From assembly GCA_009917545.1 (NCBI GenBank), contig QZDW01000007.1, forward strand, positions 62,001-126,000: DNA of 64,000 nt, read 5' to 3'. Both the position numbers and the translations under genes were made by a program. Each line of letters opens with the position of its first letter. The stretch's first letter is position 1. Origin of the DNA: a bacterium 1XD42-76 (GTDB taxonomy: Bacteria; Bacillota; Clostridia; Lachnospirales; Lachnospiraceae). Below, piece after piece: positions 1 to 8,651 of the stretch. A model generated the notes under the pieces. It was not told the origin of the DNA and searched no databases. It saw only the letters and a program-made list of their open reading frames with translations.

Positions 1-317
1 CTCCGGAATGTGGGGCTGTCAGGGAGCTTCTCGAGGAGACGGGATATGCAGGAAATGAACCCGTATTCCTGTGCAAGGTAGCACCCAATGCCTCAAGCCT
101 CAGTAACTTTGCCCACTGCTACCTGATTACCGGTTGCAAAAAGGTACAGGAGCAGTCCCTGGATGCCACCGAAGATCTGGAGGTCGTCATCCTTACGGCA
201 GAAGAGACAAAGCAGCTCCTTGCAGACGGCGGACTCGTTCAGGCCGTCCATGTGGCGGCTATGTATTATGCCGAAAAACGGCTCACTAAAGGAAAGGCTG
301 GTGTAAATCATGAATAA
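1..317 (+). CDS. NUDIX hydrolase, C-terminal part (gene starts before the window)
   Basis: The reading frame is open from base 3 to a TAA at 315-317 and gives 104 residues. It contains RELLEETGY, the core of the Nudix box (REUxEExGU), so this is the C-terminal two thirds of a NUDIX-fold pyrophosphohydrolase, probably of the ADP-sugar or nucleotide-sugar type. The glycine and first glutamate of the box lie upstream of the window edge. The stop overlaps the next ATG by 8 bases, so the two genes are translationally coupled. The substrate cannot be told from this fragment. Confidence 0.85.
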   Translation, partial: PECGAVRELLEETGYAGNEPVFLCKVAPNASSLSNFAHCYLITGCKKVQEQSLDATEDLEVVILTAEETKQLLADGGLVQAVHVAAMYYAEKRLTKGKAGVNHE

Positions 318-1455
318 GCGGGAAATATCAGAGATAAAGAAACAATTCAGGAAGGACGGCAATGCCATTACCCGCATCTGCGGCTGTTATGTCGATGCCG
401 AAAAAAATATAAAAACGACTCTGCGGGAGGCTTTTTTTGCCCTCTCGGAAGAGGAAATTTTTAAGTATTATGACATTTTCAAGAAAGCTCTCTCAGGCTC
501 AATCGGCAAGAACCTCCACACTCTGGAATATTCGATTCACGATGAGGAGCCCGGGAGCCCCCACGAGCTCCTTATGACGCTCCGGGCGGATCAGCTCTCT
601 GATGATGAGACAGTGGATTCCTTCTATAATAAAGTGATTGAAAGCTATGATTATGGTGAGAATTATTACATAATCCTGATCCACAGTTCCTATGATATTC
701 CAGGACGTGCAGAGGACAGAGAAGAAATGTTTGACGCGTCCGACGAAGTGTACAACCACATTCTCTGCTGTATCTGTCCGGTAAAGCTCTCCGAGCCCGG
801 ACTTTCCTATAACGAGGCCGCGAATGCGATCGAAGAGCGCCCGCGCGACTGGTGGGTGCAGCCTCCCATGACAGGCTTCTTATTTCCGGCATTCCATGAC
901 CGCAGTACGGATATCCACAGTGTTCTGTATTTTTCTAAAAATCCGGAACAACTGCACGGCGAATGGGTCGACGCCTGCCTTGGCTGTCCGCCCCCGGTAT
1001 CCTTTAAGGCGCAGAAAGAAACTTTCCAGGAGATCCTTGCAGACACTCTGGGCGACGAATGCGAATATGACATCGTCCGTCAGCTCCATGAGAACCTCAC
1101 AGAGATGGTCGAGGAACACAAAGAAGATATGGAGCCCCTGACGCTTGCCCGCCCTGCGGTACGGGATCTGCTGGAAAAGAGCGGCGTGGAGGCAGAGCGC
1201 CTGCAGGATTTCGACAAAATATACGACGAGACTGCCGGTGAGAACACGGCAATCCTCGTCCCGGCCATCACCGGTTCCGGCAAATTCGCTTTAAAAACTC
1301 CTGATGTAGAAATCCGTGTGAACCCGGAGCGCCTGGATCTGGTTGAGACGCGTTTTATCGAAGGGCGCCGTTGTCTGGTGATCGCAGTCGAAGATAACGT
1401 TGAAGTCAATGGTCTGCCGGTAAAAATGTGGGAAGCAGAACCCCCTGCTGAATAG
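310..1455 (+). CDS. DUF4317 domain-containing protein
   Basis: A 381-residue soluble protein that I recognise as DUF4317, a family of unknown function common in Clostridia. The N-terminus (MNKREISEIKKQF) and the CGCYVDAEKN motif near residue 26 are typical. The length fits the full family and no signal peptide or membrane segment is seen. The ATG lies inside the last codons of the upstream NUDIX gene, with a GGAAAGG stretch about 12 bases before it, so expression is probably coupled. A strong terminator follows 38 bases after the stop, making this the last gene of its transcript. The biochemical role is unknown. Confidence 0.85.
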   Translation: MNKREISEIKKQFRKDGNAITRICGCYVDAEKNIKTTLREAFFALSEEEIFKYYDIFKKALSGSIGKNLHTLEYSIHDEEPGSPHELLMTLRADQLSDDETVDSFYNKVIESYDYGENYYIILIHSSYDIPGRAEDREEMFDASDEVYNHILCCICPVKLSEPGLSYNEAANAIEERPRDWWVQPPMTGFLFPAFHDRSTDIHSVLYFSKNPEQLHGEWVDACLGCPPPVSFKAQKETFQEILADTLGDECEYDIVRQLHENLTEMVEEHKEDMEPLTLARPAVRDLLEKSGVEAERLQDFDKIYDETAGENTAILVPAITGSGKFALKTPDVEIRVNPERLDLVETRFIEGRRCLVIAVEDNVEVNGLPVKMWEAEPPAE

Positions 1456-1492
1456 TATCGTGTTGTCGTATCCTGATAAAAATGTGGCTTTT

Positions 1493-1530
1493 CTAAGATT
1501 GTCCAAAATTGGGCAATCTTAGTTTTTTTA
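1493..1530 (+). terminator. Rho-independent terminator after DUF4317
   Basis: The arm CTAAGATTGTCC (1493-1504) pairs with GGGCAATCTTAG (1511-1522), including one G-U pair, around a six-base loop. A run of seven T follows directly. It sits just after the DUF4317 stop. Confidence 0.9.
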
Positions 1531-1751
1531 CTTTTTTCTCGACACTTTTGCCCGAATTTCGACATTTTGTCACATCATTCCTATATTTTCGTTTTTCTTA
1601 TCAGACGTTACACCTGTTTTGCATTTCTTTTACCTTCCCTATACAGTACAACATAGGAAAGTCAAGTCCCCGCCGCGAACAGCAGGCGTCCAACTTACAG
1701 CATCCAGGGCTTCTAAGATTTCCGCTATTCTTAGTCTGCCTGTATTAGTTG

Positions 1752-1804
1752 ATACCTGCCAATTGCTTGTGGGGATAAAGTCCGCCAGAAACACAGGCAG
1801 GTAT
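1752..1804 (+). promoter_or_regulatory. Hairpin masking the DUF6431 ribosome-binding site
   Basis: ATACCTGCC (1752-1760) is the exact inverse of GGCAGGTAT (1796-1804), with a 35-base loop. The right arm contains the only AGG-type ribosome-binding sequence ahead of the ATG at 1809, so folding would hide it. The stretch 1531-1751 holds no gene: it is T-rich and shows nothing else I can support. The pairing is visible in the sequence; a regulatory role is inferred. Confidence 0.4.
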
Positions 1805-1808
1805 ACGA

Positions 1809-2153
1809 ATGATAATCCTTGAGCACTACCATATTGTAAGTAAAGACGAAATTTACTATGTTGTATCCCATGAGCCGCGAATATGTCCTGACTGCGGCGC
1901 TCCCTTAAAAGTTCGCGACAGCAAGCGCAGACACCTGATCCTAGCCGAGGGCGATGTCCGCATTTTCCTGCTCCGCAGGCTGAAGTGTAATACCTGCGGA
2001 ACGCTCCACCTGGAGCTGCCTGATATCTTTGTTCCGTACAAGCATTATGCCAGAGAGGTCATCGACAATGCCATCCGGGGAAATCTCCCCTCCTGTCCCG
2101 CTGAAAATTCTACAATTTACCGCTGGAGCAGAGAACATGCGGAGCGTGAGTAA
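1809..2153 (+). CDS. DUF6431-type zinc-ribbon protein, short
   Basis: A 114-residue protein with two CxxC pairs (CPDC near residue 27 and CNTC near 61) that would bind one zinc, followed by FVPYKHYAREVIDNAI, which resembles the DUF6431 family. Family members, as I know them, are helper-like DNA-binding proteins often seen in mobile or transposase-related settings and are usually a little longer. This copy ends soon after IYRWSREHAERE, only 22 bases before the convergent end of the glycosyltransferase, so it may be C-terminally truncated. No partner transposase is present. The start is the ATG after a hairpin that contains the only SD-like bases. Function is unknown; DNA binding is inferred from the zinc ribbon. 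Confidence 0.6.
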   Translation: MIILEHYHIVSKDEIYYVVSHEPRICPDCGAPLKVRDSKRRHLILAEGDVRIFLLRRLKCNTCGTLHLELPDIFVPYKHYAREVIDNAIRGNLPSCPAENSTIYRWSREHAERE

Positions 2154-2175
2154 CGCATGGATGGAACAACCGGCC

Positions 2176-2931
2176 CTATCTGTATTTCCAGATCCCATTC
2201 AGCGCATAACTGCAAAAATACAGAATCGAACGAAGCATATCAAACCCCATGTAACGGTACACCTTAAATGTCATTCCGGCAGATTTAAGCTTGCTGCCGG
2301 ATTTTCCTTTTTGGCTGAGCCTGTATTTCAGTAACGGCTCATTCACGGCACAGGCTCTGCGGTACTTCTGTAAAATTTTCAGCCATGTAATATAATCCTC
2401 GTGGCTGTCCTCGTGTTCCATCGGGAATTTGGCTGCCACCTCCCGCAAAAGCACCACAGAAGAGCAGTTAATGCAGTTATGCCGCAGTAATGACTGGTAG
2501 GAGATCTGCTCTTTCACCGGTATCACCTTGCCAAGGGACATCCCATTCTCATCCATGAGCTCCCGGCCTGTACTGCACAGTACCACCTGTTCCCTCTCGA
2601 GCAGCGCAAGCTGTTTTTTCAGCTTCCCCTCTGCCCACCAGTCATCCGCATCCAGAAAAGCGACGTACTTCCCCGCTGCCAGGCTGACGCCTCGGTTGCG
2701 GGTCGCTGCTACGCCCAGATTCCTCTCGTTCACAAAATACCGCACAGCCGGATTTGTCAGATACGGCTCCACTGCCTTCTCCGTCCCGTCATCAGAGGCA
2801 TCATTGATAATAATAACCTCCAGAGGTACCTTCTGCCGCAGCGCAGACTCCACTGCCCCGGCAAGATACCTCTCACAATGATATGCCGGTATAATCACAG
2901 ACACTACCGGCTCCACGTTCCCCAGTCCCAT
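2176..2931 (-). CDS. Glycosyltransferase family 2
   Basis: A 251-residue GT-A fold glycosyltransferase. The N-terminus has the GT2 pattern VSVIIPAYHCERYL, then IIINDASDDGT for nucleotide-sugar binding, then FLDADDWW with the DxD metal-binding motif near residue 95, and later EDYITW in the acceptor half. It probably adds a sugar to a cell-surface polysaccharide or teichoic-type polymer; donor and acceptor cannot be told. A longer frame reaches 2985, but the ATG at 2931 has a strong GGGAGGA six bases upstream, and the longer form would overlap the upstream restriction gene. No other glycan genes are adjacent, so it looks like an orphan transferase at the end of the R-M transcript. Confidence 0.85.
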   Translation of the reverse strand: MGLGNVEPVVSVIIPAYHCERYLAGAVESALRQKVPLEVIIINDASDDGTEKAVEPYLTNPAVRYFVNERNLGVAATRNRGVSLAAGKYVAFLDADDWWAEGKLKKQLALLEREQVVLCSTGRELMDENGMSLGKVIPVKEQISYQSLLRHNCINCSSVVLLREVAAKFPMEHEDSHEDYITWLKILQKYRRACAVNEPLLKYRLSQKGKSGSKLKSAGMTFKVYRYMGFDMLRSILYFCSYALNGIWKYR

Positions 2932-2971
2932 ATGTCCTCCCTCATCATAAACACACGCAGCGCCCTCATTC

Positions 2972-5900
2972 TCAGTGCCTGTCACAGTGAAACAAAGCTC
3001 TTACATCCATATTAAGCTGTATTTCCAATTCCTCAACCCCATCCAAATCACTCTGCCTATATTTTGTATGAATTTCTTTTGAGCGATTTGATATCGTCCG
3101 ATGTGCGTGTATGTTGGAATCAAATTTAGGAATTGCCAAATATTTCAAAACATCAATCCCCCGGTTTGTCGAAATTGCGTACCCGTCAATGACATCCACG
3201 ACATCCTTTGCATTTATGATACCACAGACATAGTATGCTTCATCCGCATCTTCCAGTCCCAGCATTAACACTTTGGAATCAACCACGATGGTTTTATCTT
3301 TGCTGAATAGTTCTTTATCTGCATCAGGAATGGATTCCAGATAGGAACCTACCACAACAGCTGACATGCTTCCAGTCGGTTCTTTCCACAAAACTTTATA
3401 CGGAGCATACGTATACTCGCCAACATTATCCAGTCGGTAGTATGGCTGAGTCTTGGGATTGAAAAACTTTCCGTTTTGGATACGGCTTGCAAGCAGCTCA
3501 TCGTGATAAAAATTTAACCAATCACTTGTTTTGGGTGCCTCTTTCGCCAGCTCTTTTACAGGAATGCCATATTTATACTTTTCGGTATGCGGAACCAATA
3601 TGTATTCGTTCGATTTAACCTGCCATTTAGCGATATTCCTGCCTCCGAGCATCGGAAAAATATAAGTCTCTTCCACCTTTTCCTTGTGAATCCCCTTTTT
3701 TAGAATATCCTTACGGCGCTGCCGCTCAATGCAATTCTCAATCAGCATAAGACCGTCACGGCTTCTGACTGGTTTCTTCAAAAGATATACGCCTTTCGCG
3801 CCGGCAGGTTCAATTCCCTTCCTTCCGCTGTAAAATCGCGGCTTTGAAGAATCAAGGATCTTGTTGGCAAATTCCATATCAGGTAATGTCAGCCAGGACG
3901 ATTGTTTGTCGCTGCCATCAACCGGCTGCGCCGAAAGGATTTTAAAACATAGCCTTTTTTCCACCTCAGTCCACTTGGCGTGCGAGTCAATGGGAGATTT
4001 TTTACCAATTTGCTCCCATGCTCGATAAGCATTCATCGGATATTGCATTTCCATGCCTTTTTTGATTTTGATTGCAATCGTGGGAATTGTAAATAATTTC
4101 ACATTTGAAAAATCATCTACGGCATCAACTGTAAAAGGAACATTTTGTCCAAACCGGGTGATAGAAAACTTTCTAAACCCCTCTCCGCCTTTCGTTGATT
4201 TCAAAAAGGAAGCGGGCAGCAGAAACACCATAGTTCCTTTGTCTTTTAAGTACTTATCAACAGCCACATACGTTACCGCCATACCGAAATCATCGTGAGT
4301 CGTTTTCTTATCATAGGCATTTTTTTCGAAAATACCATAGCTTTTCCAAATTTCCAGGGTTCCTTCACGATAGCTTTTGCTCATTGATTTCCAGGCAATC
4401 CAGGGTGGATTGCCGACAACAAAATCAAACTTGTTTCCGATTAAGATAGGAGCGAAACTATTGCGTAATATAATCGGCCAGAATGAGTCATTTCCGGCAC
4501 GATGTAATGTATACAGTCTGTTGAACAGTTCCTCTACAACCGGTTTATATTTTGTATCGACATACCGGTTATCCACTTTATTCCAGAAAATTTCGAAGTC
4601 ACATTTATCGTCAATATGCCTGCTTAAATTTTTCAGGAATTCACTCGCCAGCTTGTAATCCTCGAATTTGGGTATCTGGAATTTTCCAACGGATGTACGG
4701 ATGGATAAAGTCAATTCGTTTTCTTCTGTGTAAACAGCAGGCGATAAAATCGAATCGGCAATATAGATCGGGATATCAACAGGATCCGCAAAGTTCTCAA
4801 ACACCGCATCATCACAGGAAGAAAACACCGCAAGAATGTAGTTCGCTTTTGCAGAAACTACAGATATCGGATTGATATCAAAACCAATCACATTATGTGT
4901 GATTTTATCAACATCGTCTCTTGATAATTTCCCATCCGACTTTGAAACGATACGCTTAATCGCATGTGTCAAAAATGTACCGGAACCAGCAGTAGGATCA
5001 ATCAATGTTTTTTCAATATCTCCCCCGTATCCTGCCAAATCAAGAGCGTGCTCAACAATCCAGTCTGGTGAAAAATATTCGCCCATTAAATGGCGCATTT
5101 CTGCCGGAATCAATTCCATATAGACTTCCTGGAGAATGTCTTGGATTTCTTCGGGCTTAAGAACATATGTACTTAAATCAAATTGATTCACGACATCGAG
5201 AATGTTGTTTACCACTGTGGTATCAAATTTACTCTCTGAACAAGTATAAGTAAACCATTCCATAAAGTGGGATTCAAAAAAATTGTTTACCAGTGACTCA
5301 TATTTATTGAGTTCTCCATCAAAAAGCTTGTCAATCTGCGGTTTCGTCAGGCTCTCCGCTTTGAATGCAGGACTGACCAGCTGTGCGAGGAAAGAATATA
5401 TGAGCAGTTTCAGAAACATATTAAAAAATGTTTGAAGTGCGAACAGATACACTTTGCTGTCAATGATAACAGCGTCACTATATCCGTATGTTTCTTTTAT
5501 CACAGAAGACACTTCTGTAAAAGAAGTGGCCTCATCATCCTCGCCATACATGGTCCCAAAAACGCGGTCCCATTCTTTATACAGCATACGAACACGGGTG
5601 CTTCCATCTAAGTCGTTAAGATTAAATTGCAATTCGTCATAGATAATTTTTATGCTATTGCGCACAAATAAACTCTTCGGATTGATAATAGATATCAAAT
5701 TCTTTTTATTTAGTGCAATCTTATCCTGCTGTTTCAAAACGAAAGCCAGCTTTTTTAACCCAGATGCAAAATCCCTGGTTTCATAATGGAAAGAAACTGG
5801 CAGCTTTTCGCCAAGTGATAGTTTCAGTTTACTCGTATCCAGTTGGTGTGAAATCGGAGATGGAACAAATCGCGCATAGACAAAAGAGTCGCCGTCAAAC

Positions 5901-6271
5901 CCTACGCCGATACTGTTCCGTAACTTGGAAACCATTTCCTCAGGGGTATCACGGGTAGAAATCCCTGCATTGCTGATAAGATAGTCGTATAACCCGTGAT
6001 CTTTTTCATTTCTGCCATATAAAGCTTCTTTCAGCCCATTCGCGGTTAGAAAATGTTTAAATCTTTTTAATTCAAATGAAACATTTTGAAACGTTGCATC
6101 TGTTCTCCCGCCGGCCAGGAGGCTGTCCTCACTCCTGTACTGTCCTGCCATTGCAGGGTTTAGTTCTTCCAGCAGAGGTTTCACAATATCGGAATGAAAG
6201 TGAATTTTCACATCATCTTCTGTACGGAATTGATGGCATTTAAAAGCGCTTTCCAGCCTGACAAGATCCAT
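2972..6271 (-). CDS. Type IIG-like restriction-modification enzyme (nuclease-methylase fusion)
   Basis: A 1099-residue single-chain protein. Near residues 55-70 is GRTDATFQNVSFELKRF, a D...ExK arrangement typical of PD-(D/E)XK nucleases. The middle holds an N6-adenine methyltransferase: MGEYFSPDWIVEHAL (motif X-like), DPTAGSGTFL (motif I, SAM binding, about residue 427) and VGNPPWIAW (motif IV, about 622). The last 350 residues look like a target-recognition region, so one polypeptide could methylate host DNA and cut unmodified DNA. The start is the ATG at 6271, preceded by GGAGGT; a longer frame to 6310 is excluded because its first codons lie inside the promoter. There is no separate S or R subunit. 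It could instead be a standalone defence methylase, but the nuclease motif favours type IIG. Confidence 0.8.
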   Translation of the reverse strand: MDLVRLESAFKCHQFRTEDDVKIHFHSDIVKPLLEELNPAMAGQYRSEDSLLAGGRTDATFQNVSFELKRFKHFLTANGLKEALYGRNEKDHGLYDYLISNAGISTRDTPEEMVSKLRNSIGVGFDGDSFVYARFVPSPISHQLDTSKLKLSLGEKLPVSFHYETRDFASGLKKLAFVLKQQDKIALNKKNLISIINPKSLFVRNSIKIIYDELQFNLNDLDGSTRVRMLYKEWDRVFGTMYGEDDEATSFTEVSSVIKETYGYSDAVIIDSKVYLFALQTFFNMFLKLLIYSFLAQLVSPAFKAESLTKPQIDKLFDGELNKYESLVNNFFESHFMEWFTYTCSESKFDTTVVNNILDVVNQFDLSTYVLKPEEIQDILQEVYMELIPAEMRHLMGEYFSPDWIVEHALDLAGYGGDIEKTLIDPTAGSGTFLTHAIKRIVSKSDGKLSRDDVDKITHNVIGFDINPISVVSAKANYILAVFSSCDDAVFENFADPVDIPIYIADSILSPAVYTEENELTLSIRTSVGKFQIPKFEDYKLASEFLKNLSRHIDDKCDFEIFWNKVDNRYVDTKYKPVVEELFNRLYTLHRAGNDSFWPIILRNSFAPILIGNKFDFVVGNPPWIAWKSMSKSYREGTLEIWKSYGIFEKNAYDKKTTHDDFGMAVTYVAVDKYLKDKGTMVFLLPASFLKSTKGGEGFRKFSITRFGQNVPFTVDAVDDFSNVKLFTIPTIAIKIKKGMEMQYPMNAYRAWEQIGKKSPIDSHAKWTEVEKRLCFKILSAQPVDGSDKQSSWLTLPDMEFANKILDSSKPRFYSGRKGIEPAGAKGVYLLKKPVRSRDGLMLIENCIERQRRKDILKKGIHKEKVEETYIFPMLGGRNIAKWQVKSNEYILVPHTEKYKYGIPVKELAKEAPKTSDWLNFYHDELLASRIQNGKFFNPKTQPYYRLDNVGEYTYAPYKVLWKEPTGSMSAVVVGSYLESIPDADKELFSKDKTIVVDSKVLMLGLEDADEAYYVCGIINAKDVVDVIDGYAISTNRGIDVLKYLAIPKFDSNIHAHRTISNRSKEIHTKYRQSDLDGVEELEIQLNMDVRALFHCDRH

Positions 6272-6293
6272 AATACTACCTCCATTTCGAAGT

Positions 6294-6322
6294 ATTATAT
6301 CGTAAATCATTTAATTGGTCAA
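6294..6322 (-). promoter_or_regulatory. Sigma-A promoter of the R-M gene
   Basis: On the minus strand TTGACC (6317-6322) and TATAAT (6294-6299) are separated by exactly 17 bases. Transcription would start near 6287, leaving a leader of about 15 bases with GGAGGT before the ATG at 6271. This fixes the gene start. No controller-protein gene is nearby. Confidence 0.8.
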
Positions 6323-6350
6323 TGAATCATAGAATAAGCCGCAAAGCTGC

Positions 6351-6379
6351 TTGCGTTTTTATACAATGAATGCTATAAT
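6351..6379 (+). promoter_or_regulatory. Sigma-A promoter of the small membrane protein gene
   Basis: TTGCGT (6351-6356) and TATAAT (6374-6379) have 17-base spacing. It is divergent from the R-M promoter, with the two -35 boxes 28 bases apart, so the two promoters could affect each other. Confidence 0.65.
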
Positions 6380-6437
6380 TTTTCCGTAATGTCATTCCCC
6401 GCAGGATGGCATTATGAAGATAATTGGAGGTATCCGC

Positions 6438-6920
6438 ATGAACTGGAGTATCGTATTGAACGTCGTGCTGGTGATTTTCATAATCCTGGCCGTGGTACTG
6501 GGAGTTCTCTACTATTTCGGACGGAAGCTGGAAAAACGCCAGGTAGAGCAGCAAGGCGCGATTGACGCCGCCAAACAGGTCGTATCCCTTATGGCGATCG
6601 ACAAAAAGAAATTAAAAATGAAGGATGCCGGCCTTCCGCCGATTGTTTATGAACAGACACCCTGGTACGCCAGGCGTGCCAAAATTCCCGTGGTAAAAGC
6701 CAAGATCGGTCCCAAGATCATGACTATGATCGCGGATGAAAAAGTCTTTTTACAGCTCCCGCTCCTGACCGAGGCCAAGGTAGTCGTCAGCGGCCTCTAC
6801 ATAACGGAGATCAAGAGCGTCCGTGGAGGTATCCCGCCGCTTCCCCAGAAGCTGTCCATGATGGAAAAGCTGAGGATGAAGCTCCGGAAAAAGACAGACG
6901 AAGAGAAAACCAAGGCTTAA
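6438..6920 (+). CDS. Single-pass membrane-anchored protein of unknown function
   Basis: A 160-residue protein starting with one strong transmembrane segment (about residues 4-28, rich in V, I and L) followed by a positively charged stretch, so the soluble part of about 130 residues is probably cytoplasmic. The soluble part is basic, with repeated KxK pairs and a charged KKTDEEKTKA tail. I do not recognise the family. The start at 6438 has GGAGG seven bases upstream; an earlier in-frame ATG at 6414 has no ribosome site. It is monocistronic, with its own promoter and a strong terminator just after the stop. Confidence 0.7.
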   Translation: MNWSIVLNVVLVIFIILAVVLGVLYYFGRKLEKRQVEQQGAIDAAKQVVSLMAIDKKKLKMKDAGLPPIVYEQTPWYARRAKIPVVKAKIGPKIMTMIADEKVFLQLPLLTEAKVVVSGLYITEIKSVRGGIPPLPQKLSMMEKLRMKLRKKTDEEKTKA

Positions 6921-6927
6921 ACAGCAC

Positions 6928-6969
6928 AAAATCCAGGCCACTCCATTAAAGGAGATCGGCCTGGATTTT
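6928..6969. terminator. Bidirectional terminator
   Basis: AAAATCCAGGCC (6928-6939) is the perfect inverse of GGCCTGGATTTT (6958-6969). The A and T ends let it work for the plus-strand gene before it and for the minus-strand AEC transporter transcript. Confidence 0.85.
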
Positions 6970-6972
6970 CAC

Positions 6973-7046
6973 ATTACTTTGAAAGTTTATCGCCGCTGGC
7001 GATCTAAGTTCAGGGATGCCAAATACGCCCGCCGGACTTTCATGGA
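6973..7046 (+). repeat. REP-like palindromic repeat, copy 1
   Basis: This copy begins ATTACTTTGAAAGT and then has ATCGCCGCTGGCGAT (a small hairpin), CTAAGTTCAGGGATGCC, and a second GC-rich part with CGCCCGCCGG. The same order of blocks recurs at 20984-21085, 21091-21170, 21851-21947 and 55668-55725. It lies between genes, downstream of a terminator. Confidence 0.7.
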
Positions 7047-7069
7047 ACGGTAGCGCGCTCGCCCATTCC

Positions 7070-8011
7070 TTAAATCAGCCCCGTTGATTTCATAAAGAAA
7101 ATCCAGAGGAACAGTGTGGCAACGGAAACCACGGTACTGATGACAACGAATTGTCCGGCCAATTCCCCGTCACCGCCCATATTCTGGGCCATCGGGTAGG
7201 AGGCGGCCGCCACCGGCGTGCCGTAGATGGCAATCAGGAGGAACAGCTCCAGTCCCCGCAGTCCCAGCGCATAGGCAATTGCCAGGATCACCGCAGGCAG
7301 GATCACCAGCTTAAAGGTAAGTGTGGGGACAAGGTATTTTAAGTTCGCCTGAATCGCGTTAAAATGCAGCGTACCGCCCAGCACGAACAGCGCCAGCGGA
7401 GAAGTCATATCTGCAAAGGCGGCAATCGGCTTCAAAAGGCTTGCGGGAACCTTGATCTGCAGGAAGAAAAATAAAAGACCTGCGCAGGCTCCCTGCAGAA
7501 GCGGATTCTTGAGCACATTAATCAGAATCGTCTTGACGTCCGTCTTTCCTTCCGTATTGAACATTTCCAGAATCACCACGGAGGTCGTATTATAGATTGT
7601 CACCACCACTGTCACCATCATGGCCGCGACAGACGATGCACTTTCATCGAATACGGAGATCGTAAGCGGCAGGCCGAACAGGACGAAATTGCTGCGGTAA
7701 ATCGCCTGTATAATTACTCCGCGGCGGGGATTTTCCTTCACGATTTTCGGAACTGCCAATACCAGCAGAACCTCCAGAATCAAAATGCTCGCGCCTGCAA
7801 AGATCAGCAAAAGCGGCCGCGGCAGCATACTTGCATCCGCTTTATAGATATTATAAAATGTCATGAAGGGGTAGAGCAGGCGGAATACCATTTTATTCAG
7901 CTTCTGGAGAAAGTCCTCCTCCAGCACGCCTCTGGCCTTCGCCCCGTATCCGAAGGTGATATAGCACAAAAACGGGATCACTGCATTGATTGCCACCAAA
8001 AAGCTTTCCAT
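7070..8011 (-). CDS. AEC family (auxin efflux carrier-like) transporter
   Basis: A 313-residue integral membrane protein with about ten hydrophobic segments in two halves, matching the AEC/BART superfamily in length. The N-terminal half contains FGYGAKARGVL and the LNKMVFRLLYPFMTFYNIY stretch typical of the family. Bacterial members move organic acids such as malate or malonate; the substrate here is not readable. The ATG at 8011 has AAAGGAT upstream. It lies 66 bases after DUF1934 in the same direction as ddl-murI-DUF1934 and may be the last gene of that transcript, ending at the terminator at 6928-6969. Family assignment is firm; function is general. Confidence 0.85.
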   Translation of the reverse strand: MESFLVAINAVIPFLCYITFGYGAKARGVLEEDFLQKLNKMVFRLLYPFMTFYNIYKADASMLPRPLLLIFAGASILILEVLLVLAVPKIVKENPRRGVIIQAIYRSNFVLFGLPLTISVFDESASSVAAMMVTVVVTIYNTTSVVILEMFNTEGKTDVKTILINVLKNPLLQGACAGLLFFFLQIKVPASLLKPIAAFADMTSPLALFVLGGTLHFNAIQANLKYLVPTLTFKLVILPAVILAIAYALGLRGLELFLLIAIYGTPVAAASYPMAQNMGGDGELAGQFVVISTVVSVATLFLWIFFMKSTGLI

Positions 8012-8077
8012 TACTAACGTATCCTTTCCGTTCTGTCATGTCACAGAATCCTTAAGCGGTCCACAGTATCTTTTGTT

Positions 8078-8527
8078 TCAGGAATTCAGATGCAGCGCTC
8101 CCTCCTTTCTGGAACGCGCCAGCAGATCCAGACAGCATCCGGAAACATATTCCCCGTTCATTTCCAGCGAATACTCAATCCGTATATGGAAGGAATCCTC
8201 CTGTTCCTCTGCCTGCATGGAAGTTGTCGTCAGGCCAAGCACAATCAGGCCCATCGGCGTCACATAATTTGCCATGTTCTTCTTCCCGCATTCAAACGTC
8301 ATGTGGCTCTCCACAATTCCCCGTTTGGCAACCTCGATCTTATCCGGCGTCACTTTGATTACATTACGTGTCGGCGTATCAACCCCTTCGACGGACTCCT
8401 CATAGATAATATAATGGCGCCCGTCCTTATTATAATAGCTTCCGGAAGTGATGATTTCGATGGAATCGTCATCACTGCCGCCGATAAACTGCGTGCCCCT
8501 GACGCTTACCAGAACATCCTTTGTCAT
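8078..8527 (-). CDS. DUF1934 domain-containing protein (YwiB-like beta-barrel)
   Basis: A 149-residue protein of the DUF1934 family, a calycin-like beta-barrel of unknown ligand found in Firmicutes. The order DVLVSVRGTQ, YYNKDGRHYIIYEE, IEVAKRGIVESHMTFE and IRIEYSLEMNGE follows the family pattern of alternating strands. The ATG at 8527 is chosen because a GGAAG site lies upstream; a longer frame to 8569 adds residues unlike the family. It sits 124 bases after murI in a cell-wall gene cluster, separated by a GC-rich hairpin, and precedes the AEC transporter. No catalytic residues are evident, so ligand binding is the likely role. Confidence 0.85.
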   Translation of the reverse strand: MTKDVLVSVRGTQFIGGSDDDSIEIITSGSYYNKDGRHYIIYEESVEGVDTPTRNVIKVTPDKIEVAKRGIVESHMTFECGKKNMANYVTPMGLIVLGLTTTSMQAEEQEDSFHIRIEYSLEMNGEYVSGCCLDLLARSRKEGALHLNS

Positions 8528-8612
8528 CGCTTTCTTCCTTTCCTTATAGCAGCCAGGATTTCCCGGCATGTCGTGTGCGGTATCCGCTTTTGGTGCACAA
8601 AGGCCTGCGTTT

Positions 8613-8640
8613 TACCGCCGTCCCAAATACGACGGCGGTA
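8613..8640 (-). other. Intercistronic hairpin between murI and DUF1934
   Basis: TACCGCCGTC (8613-8622) is the perfect inverse of GACGGCGGTA (8631-8640), with an eight-base loop. No T-run follows on either strand, so it more likely protects or processes the message than ends it. Confidence 0.5.
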
Positions 8641-8651
8641 TTGGCACCGCT

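Noticed and set aside
2932-2985. Longer N-terminus for the glycosyltransferase
   Set aside because: The ATG at 2931 has a perfect SD, and the extra residues do not resemble the family and overlap the R-M gene.
6272-6310. Longer N-terminus for the R-M enzyme
   Set aside because: Its first codons lie between and inside the -35 and -10 boxes, so they would not be transcribed from this promoter.
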